Assembly (NCBI GenBank): GCA_018268895.1
Contig: JAFDVP010000012.1
Span: forward strand, 434,001 to 498,000
Source: Acidobacteriota bacterium
Lineage (GTDB): Bacteria; Acidobacteriota; Terriglobia; Terriglobales; Acidobacteriaceae
DNA: 64,000 nucleotides
Direction: 5' to 3'
Of the stretch, positions 45,022-52,155 are shown piece after piece (the stretch's first letter is position 1; the number at the start of each line of letters is the position of its first letter). A program made the translations under genes and the position numbers. The notes below the pieces were generated by a model. The model saw only the letters and a list, made by a program, of their open reading frames with translations. It had not been told where the DNA came from and searched no databases.

Positions 45022-45055
45022 CAGGCATTAGTGAAGTCTAGTTCACTAATGCCTG
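45022..45055. terminator. 14-bp perfect hairpin between convergent fic and helicase genes
   Basis: Arms CAGGCATTAGTGAA and TTCACTAATGCCTG are exact complements around the 6-base loop GTCTAG, which contains the helicase stop codon. The right arm codes for the last residues of the helicase. It is placed to act as a bidirectional terminator, though no T-tract is evident. Confidence 0.6.
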
Positions 45056-46789
45056 CTCGCTAAACTTGGCCAATCCCTCCATCAGCTCGCGTAGAAAGAC
45101 CTCACGTCTAGGCACTTCAGAAGGAAGGTCGCCAAATAAGTCAGCGGCTTGCTGTTCTTTCTTCAAAAGACGCTCATACTCGTCCTCTTCAATGGTTCCG
45201 TCGCTCAGTAGGAGATAGTAGTCAACCTCATTTTGCTGCCCACGACGATGTATCCGGTCAAGGCTCTGCAAGTAGTGAGCGGCCTGGGGCGAGAACGATT
45301 CATAGATTGCGACATGAGACCGTGTCAGAGTCAGTCCGGCACCAGCCGCCGCTGGGTTCGCTACGAACAACATTGTTGTATCGTCAGTTTGGAACTGCGT
45401 CACAGCCTGCGCACGGGCGTGAGGATCAGCAACAGACCCGTCGATCCTGACGGGGTTGTATTGGGCGTACCGCTTGAAGATCACATCGAGAGACCGCCTG
45501 AAGAACGACCAGACAATAACCTTCTCGAGATGCCCCCCAATGAACTTGCGGAGCATCTCGTCCATTGCCAAGAGCTTTGAAGGGGTTTCAATATGGGTCG
45601 TATCAACTTGGTCAGGGCAACTGCATATCTGTAGGAGGCGTGTCCGGCGAGCCATGAAGGACGCCGCGCGCGCGTTAAACTCATGCTCCGTCGTTTGCTC
45701 TACTTCTGCGACTAAGGAGCTCAGTTTGTCCTTATATAGGCGGGCTTGAGCCTGAGCCAGGGGAACTTGGACACGATGGAAGGACTTCGAGGGCAGGTTA
45801 GGCAGGATCTCCACTTTCAGTCTGCGGAGGTACACCCCTTTATTCTCAATCGTCCTTTTCACGACCCGACGTAGTTCAGAAGTGTCTTCGGGGAGAGCCA
45901 CGCCATCGAACGTAACACCTGCGTCAGCAATATCGAACTGGTGGATGACATCAGAGGCGGCGTTCGGTGCCGGCGTCCCGCAGAGCATCCAGCACCTGTC
46001 ACAGAGGTTGCGGAGCCGCCGGATAGCGGCAGACCGCTTCGCATCCCGGTTCTTCACGAAGAAACTCTCGTCTACGATCAGTACCACTCTGCCGAGTTTA
46101 CGGTTGATCAGAGATGTAAGAGTATCTTCAAGTGCTTGTGCCGTCTCATAGTTCGTGACGTAGACGTCGCTCGCTTCGATGAGCCTAGTGTACTTGTCTT
46201 CTCTAGACCCGCTGACCACGTTCACACTGTAAGCAGTGCCGGTGAACCGCCGGAAGTCCTTATCCCATTCACCGAGCATGTTCTTTGGAGCAAAGATGAG
46301 CAGAGTGCTTGCGGCGTTCATCTTCTTCAGCCTGTCGAATGCATGTATCCCCATCACAGTCTTTCCAGACCCCTGTTCATCAAAGAGACAGATGCCATGC
46401 ACTACTGGATCGGTCATTGCTGCCACGGCGATCCGCTGGTGGAGATCCAGCTTCTCCCGGAGGTCATACTGTCCAAGCTCTCGGTCGGCTTCGCCAGGTT
46501 GCTGGAGACGCAGGACGCGTGCCCGCGCCTTGGGCGCGTCAGCAAAGTTACGCCCTAAAGTATCTGCATACCGCGCAGCTACGTCTGTCCATTCAAAGTC
46601 CCTCGACATAGGTCTTGCGCGCAGCGCTAGAGCAGTGGTCTTGCTCAACACCAATGCACCGGCATCCACACGGAAGGAAGCGACGGGGTCTATCGTCCGC
46701 AGCGAATCGATAGCTCCCCGGCGTTCTACCGAAGTCTTCGTCCGGCTCACGAAGTTGCCGCAATCGGGGTCAACGTCAATCAGGATCAT
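45038..46789 (-). CDS. SNF2-family DEAD/DEAH-box helicase/translocase
   Basis: A 583-residue superfamily 2 ATPase of SNF2 type that would translocate on double-stranded DNA. Motif I is LFDEQGSGKTVMG, motif II VDESFFVKN (SNF2 DEAH..KN pattern with Phe in place of His), motif III LCGTPAPN, motif V AGAGLTLTRS and motif VI LDRIHRRGQ with the arginine finger. N-terminal residues 1-115 are a separate, unrecognised segment. No nuclease domain is attached. It starts seven bases after the ParB-like gene stop and is the last gene of the operon. The motor probably works with the upstream DNA-binding and glycosylase proteins. Confidence 0.88.
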   Translation of the reverse strand: MILIDVDPDCGNFVSRTKTSVERRGAIDSLRTIDPVASFRVDAGALVLSKTTALALRARPMSRDFEWTDVAARYADTLGRNFADAPKARARVLRLQQPGEADRELGQYDLREKLDLHQRIAVAAMTDPVVHGICLFDEQGSGKTVMGIHAFDRLKKMNAASTLLIFAPKNMLGEWDKDFRRFTGTAYSVNVVSGSREDKYTRLIEASDVYVTNYETAQALEDTLTSLINRKLGRVVLIVDESFFVKNRDAKRSAAIRRLRNLCDRCWMLCGTPAPNAASDVIHQFDIADAGVTFDGVALPEDTSELRRVVKRTIENKGVYLRRLKVEILPNLPSKSFHRVQVPLAQAQARLYKDKLSSLVAEVEQTTEHEFNARAASFMARRTRLLQICSCPDQVDTTHIETPSKLLAMDEMLRKFIGGHLEKVIVWSFFRRSLDVIFKRYAQYNPVRIDGSVADPHARAQAVTQFQTDDTTMLFVANPAAAGAGLTLTRSHVAIYESFSPQAAHYLQSLDRIHRRGQQNEVDYYLLLSDGTIEEDEYERLLKKEQQAADLFGDLPSEVPRREVFLRELMEGLAKFSEQALVN

Positions 46790-46796
46790 GTTTGGC

Positions 46797-48008
46797 CTAC
46801 TTGCGCACCGCTTGAGCCATCCTGGCTACAATCCCGGCAATTGACTGAAGGTCCTGCACGGCTTCAGGGTCGAGGTCTGCGATCTCCTCGGCGCTAAGGC
46901 TATCTAGGAAGCGTTTGAACGCTACGACGCGGTCGTTGTTGGCCATTGCCTTCCGAGCAATACCTGCAACATTAATCCAGTCGATAGAGTCTTTGACCGC
47001 CTTGGGACCATCGCCGGTTACGAAGATGTCACGAGCCCGCCGATCCGCAGAGATCGCGGGGATCTTGCGTACTTGGACGAAACTCGCAAAGTCTCCGTCA
47101 TACAGCCTCTCGAACACCTTGGCTCGCAGCTCAGGGTCGCTGTTCAGAGTGTTGACCACTTGAGTCTTAGTAAGCTCGTCGAAATATTCAAAGTGCCTCT
47201 GCGCGCTCCACTTGATGGCGAAGTCGTCCTTCGCGGCCTTGCCGGTCTCTTCATCGACTTCAGAGTGGTGGTCATGGAACTCCTGGATGAAGTCCATCAT
47301 CTTCAGGAAGCGTTCAACCTGTCCCTTCGATATCCCGAACTCGTCAACGAGTCGAGCGATTGCCTGCTGCTTGGAAAGGCGCTCACTCTTCAGCTCCTGG
47401 TACTTCCCGTAGACTCGCGTGGCTTTGATGTAGTTCGGCCAGGGCAAGCGACAGTCGTCGACAAAATTCTCTTCAACAAGGACGGCATCGAGGTCGTCCT
47501 TGCCGCAGAGAGGGCTGAGCACATAGGACGGCAGCGACTTGACCATATCGAGAGTCGCACGGTCGTTGGACTTCTCTGCTTCCCTGAGCTTCATCAGAGA
47601 GGCAAAGTAGCGACGGTTACCGTCCAGGAGGATGCCCTCAGCCGTGATCACGATCTTCTGGCGGACACCGTTCTTGACTATGCTCTCCCCAAGAGGCTTC
47701 AAGTCGAACTCGGAGTTAGGGTCATGCATCATCCACTGGAGGATGTCTTCGTTCGTGGGCAGCGTCTCCCCGTGGTCACGCTTCCATTTCTCGACGAAGA
47801 GGTCAATGCGCACATTACCTACCCAGCCGACAACGTCCTTGGTCTGTACGTACCCGTTCCACACTTCCACCTTGCGGCGGTGGAAGTACCGCACTTCGTA
47901 GCGCGGTGCCTGCCAAGGTTCTTGACCCTCCCAGACCAGGATTGGGGGTGGTGAGGCCTTGAACTCGGTTGCGGTACTTGTAGTCGTTGCTGCTGTCCCG
48001 TTCTGCAT
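46797..48008 (-). CDS. ParB/sulfiredoxin-fold (ParB_N-like) protein
   Basis: A 403-residue protein whose central part (about residues 95-215) carries a ParB/Srx-like domain: FDLKPLGESIVKNGVRQKIVI, then EGILLDGNRRYFASLMKL, where DGNRR is the hallmark ParBN/DndB-like motif. Next comes a helical HTH-like region (SKQQAIARLVDEFGISKGQVERFLKM) typical of ParB proteins. The C-terminal half is helical. Such domains are CTPases in partition proteins or nucleases in some defence-related proteins; which applies here is unknown. GGAGAG lies close to the ATG. It lies 27 bases past the sigma-like gene stop and seven before the helicase gene. Confidence 0.78.
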   Translation of the reverse strand: MQNGTAATTTSTATEFKASPPPILVWEGQEPWQAPRYEVRYFHRRKVEVWNGYVQTKDVVGWVGNVRIDLFVEKWKRDHGETLPTNEDILQWMMHDPNSEFDLKPLGESIVKNGVRQKIVITAEGILLDGNRRYFASLMKLREAEKSNDRATLDMVKSLPSYVLSPLCGKDDLDAVLVEENFVDDCRLPWPNYIKATRVYGKYQELKSERLSKQQAIARLVDEFGISKGQVERFLKMMDFIQEFHDHHSEVDEETGKAAKDDFAIKWSAQRHFEYFDELTKTQVVNTLNSDPELRAKVFERLYDGDFASFVQVRKIPAISADRRARDIFVTGDGPKAVKDSIDWINVAGIARKAMANNDRVVAFKRFLDSLSAEEIADLDPEAVQDLQSIAGIVARMAQAVRK

Positions 48009-48035
48009 CTCTCTCCGCCTTTCGTATCCTTGCTT

Positions 48036-48857
48036 CTACTTCTTAGGAGCAGGTAACCCCACAGGTCTCCACCTGGGAGCATCAGACACATTGAACCCAG
48101 TTTCTTTCAGTAACTTACACACCGTCTTCCCGGCCCGTGCGAGTGTCATCTGGAAGTTCTTTTCGGTCATGCCGATCTCTTCCGCAAGCTCTCTTTGGGT
48201 ACAGGAACGTCCTCGATCGGCATAGAGCAGCAGGACTTGGCGCTGACGCGCTGGTAGCCGGTCGACCGCCGCGGTCAGTCCAAGGTTCTGCGCTGAGGAG
48301 GAGATGGGATCGGATGATACCTTATCCTCATCGAGCTCAGCGTGGAGCACTATGCCGATGACCGCTTCATCGCTCTCCTCGGTAGACTTCTTTCTGTTAC
48401 GGTCTTCAGTTTCCGTTGTCGCGCTACCGTCTTCGACCACTCCTATTAAGAGAGGTCGGGAGTTCTCAAGGGGGTCTACCTCGCGCCTTCCCCAATCACG
48501 CGAGGCGAGGTTCTGCACGGTGGTTACGAGGTAACCGACTAGGTCGTCTGGGATAGAACGTGTCCTGCGGATCGTCTGCATCGCGGCTACGACGGCGCCG
48601 TGCGCTAGCTCGACTTCGGTGGAGTGCTTCCTGTGCCAGTCAGCTGCGCTGATGCTCCTCACTCGATCCAAGAGTTCAGGATAGGCAAGATTTAAAGCGA
48701 GTTCGAGTTCGGCATGGAACGGGTCGAGGCCGTCCTCTCCGTCGCGCTCCACGGACGCGGCTGAGGTCTCGTCTTCATACAGAGGAGCTGACCCATATGC
48801 GGCCTCGCACGAGTTATCGTCTCCTAATGCACCGTGCTCCTCGCCGTATCCGCCCAC
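48036..48857 (-). CDS. Sigma-70-like factor (regions 2 and 4)
   Basis: A 273-residue protein with a region 2-like helical part (HAELELALNLAYPELLDRVRSI, then DDLVGYLVTTVQNLASRDWGRRE) and a clear C-terminal region 4 helix-turn-helix (LPARQRQVLLLYADRGRSCTQRELAEEIGMTEKNFQMTLARAGKTVCK). A charged linker of about 60 residues separates them. The longest ORF (from 48968) overlaps the upstream gene by 100 bases. The GTG at 48857 is preferred, with TAGGAG five bases upstream, overlapping the end of the glycosylase gene. A dedicated sigma-like protein inside a DNA-modification operon is unusual and may control the locus or bind phage or host promoters. Confidence 0.7.
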   Translation of the reverse strand: MGGYGEEHGALGDDNSCEAAYGSAPLYEDETSAASVERDGEDGLDPFHAELELALNLAYPELLDRVRSISAADWHRKHSTEVELAHGAVVAAMQTIRRTRSIPDDLVGYLVTTVQNLASRDWGRREVDPLENSRPLLIGVVEDGSATTETEDRNRKKSTEESDEAVIGIVLHAELDEDKVSSDPISSSAQNLGLTAAVDRLPARQRQVLLLYADRGRSCTQRELAEEIGMTEKNFQMTLARAGKTVCKLLKETGFNVSDAPRWRPVGLPAPKK

Positions 48858-48865
48858 GTCCACTC

Positions 48866-49624
48866 CTACCTTGCAGGAGCATCGCACCCCACAAGGCGCC
48901 TTTCCTGATAGAAGTTGCAAACTTGGGTCAAGGGACAGGCACCACACTTGGGAGCCAGAGCGCGGCACAGTTCGCGCCCATGTGAGATAGCGTTGACGTG
49001 GAACCCATATCGGAGCCTCGGAGCTATTACGGTCTCAAGTTGCTCATGGGCCATGTCTCGGCGCGTCTCCGCAGGGATGAGACCTAACCTCATCGCCACT
49101 CGCCAGACGTGGGTGTCGACTGGTAGCACAGGCCGTTTCAACGAATACATCAAAACGCATTTGGCAGTCTTCGTCTGCACGCCGGGGAGAGAAGTGAGAT
49201 AGGTCTCGGCTCGACGGGTTGACCACCTCGTAATGGGTTCGAGCGTGACCTCGTGGAAGTCTTCATACACCCTATCCAGTATCGCTTTGATACGGGGGGC
49301 CTTCTGATTACTTAACCCTGCATCCTTAATCAGCGACCGCAACCTGCGTAGCTGCATCCTCCGCACGTCTTCCCATTCGGGAGCGCGCTCCTTGAGGCGG
49401 TCATAAACGCGTTCAAAACTCGGTGATGTCGTCATCTGGGACAGCAAGATGAAGACCAGTTCGTCGAGCGGGTCAGACTTGTTGTTGTGGTGGGGCGAAC
49501 CATACGTTTCATGGAGGATCGCTGCAATACGGGCCGCTTTGAGACGCAGGAGCTTCAGTTCGGGAAGGTCGCTTCCGCCCTTTGCGCTGAACCTCACTTG
49601 ATCCTGTAAGCCGCTCTGCTCCAT
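48866..49624 (-). CDS. Endonuclease III-like HhH-GPD DNA glycosylase
   Basis: A 252-residue base-excision glycosylase. The helix-hairpin-helix plus catalytic region reads LTSLPGVQTKTAKCVLMYSL with the catalytic Lys (KTAK), followed by PVDTHVWRVAMRLG, whose Asp is the GPD catalytic residue; Lys plus Asp predicts glycosylase/AP-lyase activity. The C-terminal 4Fe-4S ligands follow C-x6-C-x2-C-x5-C (CRALAPKCGACPLTQVC). ATG 49624 is taken over the longer ORF. It is the first gene of the operon, divergent from the cytosine methyltransferase. Relatives next to m5C methyltransferases repair T:G mismatches from m5C deamination; that or a restriction-like role is possible. Confidence 0.88.
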   Translation of the reverse strand: MEQSGLQDQVRFSAKGGSDLPELKLLRLKAARIAAILHETYGSPHHNNKSDPLDELVFILLSQMTTSPSFERVYDRLKERAPEWEDVRRMQLRRLRSLIKDAGLSNQKAPRIKAILDRVYEDFHEVTLEPITRWSTRRAETYLTSLPGVQTKTAKCVLMYSLKRPVLPVDTHVWRVAMRLGLIPAETRRDMAHEQLETVIAPRLRYGFHVNAISHGRELCRALAPKCGACPLTQVCNFYQERRLVGCDAPAR

Positions 49625-49662
49625 CACTCTTAAAGTGTAGCGATGGCACCATATCGCCACAA
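49622..49662 (-). promoter_or_regulatory. Candidate promoter of the glycosylase operon with an operator dyad in the spacer
   Basis: On the - strand TTGTGG (49657-49662) and TACACT (49634-49639) are separated by 17 bases, a fair sigma-70 promoter. The -10 lies nine bases from the glycosylase ATG, so the transcript would be nearly leaderless. The spacer contains GCGAT-8 nt-ATCGC (49640-49657), with ATGGCACCAT at its centre, a likely operator. Confidence 0.4.
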
Positions 49663-49754
49663 CATTTCTAGCAACGGTAACGAGCGCGAGTCGTGCTCCG
49701 AGAGCTCTGGCTCCATGCTTTACCGTCAGACTGGACCTCTCTTAAGACTCTAGC

Positions 49755-49766
49755 TAGAATGAATCT
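49755..49766 (+). promoter_or_regulatory. Candidate leaderless promoter (-10 TAGAAT) of the methyltransferase gene
   Basis: TAGAAT lies six bases before the ATG, so transcription would start at or next to the start codon. No Shine-Dalgarno sequence precedes the ATG, which agrees with leaderless translation. The -35 is weak. Confidence 0.4.
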
Positions 49767-51140
49767 ATGAAGAGGGTAAGGAAAGTTAAGAGCACAGAGA
49801 ACCCAGGAAAGAACGCCATTTCCCTCTTCTCGGGAGCAATGGGCCTCGACCTGGGTTTAAGATCTGCCGGCTTCAGTATCAGGTCGGTGCTCGAAGTAAA
49901 TAAGGCGGCCATCGATACGATCCATCTGAATGCACCTCGCCTTCCAGAACTGTCCGATGATGCCATCCTTCACAAGTCAGTGTCCGATATAACTGCTGGG
50001 GAGATACTAGAAGCCGCGGGCCTACGGCGTGAAGAAGTAACTCTAATGTCGGCAGGCCCTTGCTGTCAGTCCTTCAGCACTGCAGGCAAACGCGGTTCCA
50101 TGTCCGACCCGCGCGGTGGACTCTTCTATGAGTTCTGCCGACTACTCCAGGAGATCCGGCCTCGGTTCTTCGTAATGGAGAACGTGCGGGGTGTCCTTTC
50201 AGCAGCGGTCAAACACCGTACTCTGAACGAGCGCGGGCCTGGGCATAAACCCCTAACGCAGGAAGAGACGTTTGGGTCAGCGCTTAAGCTGATTTTGCAG
50301 GAGCTAAAGTCTCTCGACTACTACGTCACATTCGGGATTCTGAACTCGGCAGATTTCGGAGTGCCTCAAAAGCGCTGGCGCGTTTTTTTTATTGGTAGCC
50401 GAGACGGAGAAAATATCTCCCTTCCCAAACCAACGCACACTGCACCAGAAGTAGCTGCGGAATTGGGCCTTGAGCCTTGGGTGACACTCCGACAGACGAT
50501 CGAGCATGTGGAGTCGTATCGCTGGAACCCTTTTGCAGAAAGCAGGCTGAAGCTACTTAAGAAGCTGAAGGCAGGTGAGAACTGGCGAGACCTCCCGGAA
50601 CGCCTACACAGGGAAGCCCTTGGCGCCGCCCTAGATTCTTGGGGAGGGCGGAGTGGCTTCTGCCGCCGCCTTGCCTGGGATGAGCCAGCTCCAACATTGA
50701 CAACAGCGCCAGATGGGAGAGCGACCACTCTCTGTCACCCAACCGAAGACCGACCACTATCTCTTGAAGAGTACGCAGTCTTGCAGCAATTCCCCTCTTG
50801 GTGGAAGTTTTCTGGCAGCACTTCGCAGCAATATACCCAGATCGGTAATGCTGTCCCACTAGGTTTTGGAGAAGCCATAGGTAGCAGCCTCTTAGCAACG
50901 ATGGAACGAACAAGGATCAAGGGGCTTCCCGCAGATCACAATGAACGAGCAGGGAAAATTATTTGCGCAGATAAAATAGTCGAGCGGGCCGTTCTAAACA
51001 AGAAGAAGACGCAACTTCATCCGCCACACCTTCGCAAGAACTCCGATCTCGACGCTGCGAAAAAGTGGCTATCAAGGGCTGGGACAGAACAGGGAGAGAT
51101 CAGAACCACTCGCAAGAGGCTGCCTACGAACTCTCGGTAG
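49767..51140 (+). CDS. DNA (cytosine-5-)-methyltransferase
   Basis: A 457-residue m5C methyltransferase that transfers methyl from SAM to cytosine in a specific DNA sequence. Motif I is ISLFSGAMGLDLGL (about 18-31), motif IV with the catalytic Cys is SAGPCCQSFSTAGKRG, motif VI is FFVMENVRG, motif VIII is near FGVPQKRWRVFFIGSR and motifs IX-X near LSLEEYAVLQQFP and QIGNAVPLGFGEAI. The region between VIII and IX is the target-recognition domain. A basic C-terminal tail of about 60 residues extends past motif X. It diverges from the glycosylase operon. No dedicated restriction endonuclease gene is adjacent; recognition sequence unknown. Confidence 0.93.
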   Translation: MKRVRKVKSTENPGKNAISLFSGAMGLDLGLRSAGFSIRSVLEVNKAAIDTIHLNAPRLPELSDDAILHKSVSDITAGEILEAAGLRREEVTLMSAGPCCQSFSTAGKRGSMSDPRGGLFYEFCRLLQEIRPRFFVMENVRGVLSAAVKHRTLNERGPGHKPLTQEETFGSALKLILQELKSLDYYVTFGILNSADFGVPQKRWRVFFIGSRDGENISLPKPTHTAPEVAAELGLEPWVTLRQTIEHVESYRWNPFAESRLKLLKKLKAGENWRDLPERLHREALGAALDSWGGRSGFCRRLAWDEPAPTLTTAPDGRATTLCHPTEDRPLSLEEYAVLQQFPSWWKFSGSTSQQYTQIGNAVPLGFGEAIGSSLLATMERTRIKGLPADHNERAGKIICADKIVERAVLNKKKTQLHPPHLRKNSDLDAAKKWLSRAGTEQGEIRTTRKRLPTNSR

Positions 51141-51353
51141 CAACTTTTCGTGCGGTGCATCCAGCTTGCGTTCCATGCGGTGGAAGGCCGCCCGAGTTCC
51201 CAAATCGCCAAAGCACTTACTGAGAAATCGGATCGACTCTCAGAAGATCAACTTCTTCCCTAAGAACGAAACGAGAGCGGTTATTTACATTTGGAGCCTT
51301 CGGTTAACAGGCGGCCAAGAGTCACTGGAGTAGCTGTGTTTTCTTGGAGTTAC

Positions 51354-51393
51354 TTGGAGCCGAATGCGCCCTTTGGAGCGCGTTCGGCTCCAA
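51354..51393. terminator. 16-bp hairpin TTGGAGCCGAATGCGC/GCGCGTTCGGCTCCAA
   Basis: Sixteen paired positions with one G-T wobble and an 8-base loop. It follows the methyltransferase stop by about 210 bases; no clean T-tract follows on either side. It may be a terminator or a mobile-element recombination hairpin. Confidence 0.45.
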
Positions 51394-51400
51394 CTGTGTC

Positions 51401-51633
51401 CTATTCTGTGTCTAACTTTCTCGACTCATACCGTGCGATTCTAATCGCTACTTTCAGTTGATCCAGATTCACCGGGCGGGTCATTAGCTCATTAGCCGTC
51501 CAAATCGTCTTCGCAAATGGACGAATCGGTGGGGCCAGGTCAAGGTCACTTCCGCTCCTCCATGGATCTGAAATCATGTTCGCTGACGTACTGATACAGG
51601 GGAGCAGGTCACTCCCAATTGGAGCTCATGTCC
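51401..51633 (-). pseudogene. Unassigned coding-like remnant
   Basis: A frame with no start codon and no upstream ribosome-binding site ends in AKTIWTANELMTRPVNLDQLKVAIRIAR, which loosely resembles the C-terminal end of a response-regulator receiver domain (K/R-P-V.L..L...I). An in-frame stop closes it on the upstream side. It is most likely decayed DNA. The receiver assignment is weak. Confidence 0.25.
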
Positions 51634-51704
51634 TATCCGCGCTCCCCAAAGCTGCCATTTGTCAGGTGATGCTCGGAACTGCCCATCCAAACAGATATCC
51701 CAGA

Positions 51705-52052
51705 CTAGTGTAAAGAACCTATGATCAGCCACCCTGCACTCAGAATGCCACTAGAGATAAACACAGCGCGGTAGAGGGGACGCCGATTCTTTAAACCGGA
51801 TAACACGGTGATGCAAATGGAAAGACATACCATCGGCACACTCATTCTCCATACGGAAAGCTGGGTAAGTCTTTCTGAGGAAAGTATGGTGGCAACAAAA
51901 AGCAAAGCGCTGGCAGAGTTGAGATACAGCACAACTCGGGCCAGACGGCCTGAGTTATGCGACGGATCATGATGCAAAATCCACCACGCTCTTGCGGTAA
52001 AGATAATAGGGGCCATCGCTACCAAAGCCGAACCCGCCACAAACGAATCCAT
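51705..52052 (-). CDS. Small multi-pass membrane protein, candidate immunity protein
   Basis: A 115-residue protein with about four hydrophobic segments (AGSALVAMAPIIFTARAWWIL, VVLYLNSASALLFVATILS, VPMVCLSICITVLSGL and AVFISSGILSAGWLIIGSL). I recognise no family. It is immediately downstream of, and co-oriented with, the RHS gene (103 bases), the position where the immunity protein of an RHS toxin normally lies. A membrane immunity protein would fit a toxin tip that attacks phospholipids. This role is inference from position and topology. Confidence 0.55.
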   Translation of the reverse strand: MDSFVAGSALVAMAPIIFTARAWWILHHDPSHNSGRLARVVLYLNSASALLFVATILSSERLTQLSVWRMSVPMVCLSICITVLSGLKNRRPLYRAVFISSGILSAGWLIIGSLH

Positions 52053-52155
52053 CGTGTCGCCTCAGGGTGTTATTCTGCGATCATAAAATCACTTCCTATA
52101 AATATGGATACTTGTGCAAAGCCTTTGTGAGCGAAGAATGGCTCCTTAGCATTTG

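Larger units (their letters stand above)
51141..51704. other. Intergenic region between methyltransferase and small membrane protein (564 bases)
   Basis: No intact gene is seen. It contains a strong hairpin (51354-51393) and a coding-like remnant on - (51401-51633). The rest is featureless to me. Confidence 0.5.

Noticed and set aside
45038..51140. Assignment to DISARM, Dnd/phosphorothioate or Dpd systems
   Set aside because: The helicase and methyltransferase or the ParB-like protein alone would be suggestive, but DUF1998 and PLD proteins (DISARM), DndA/C/D/E and the TGT-like DpdA are missing.
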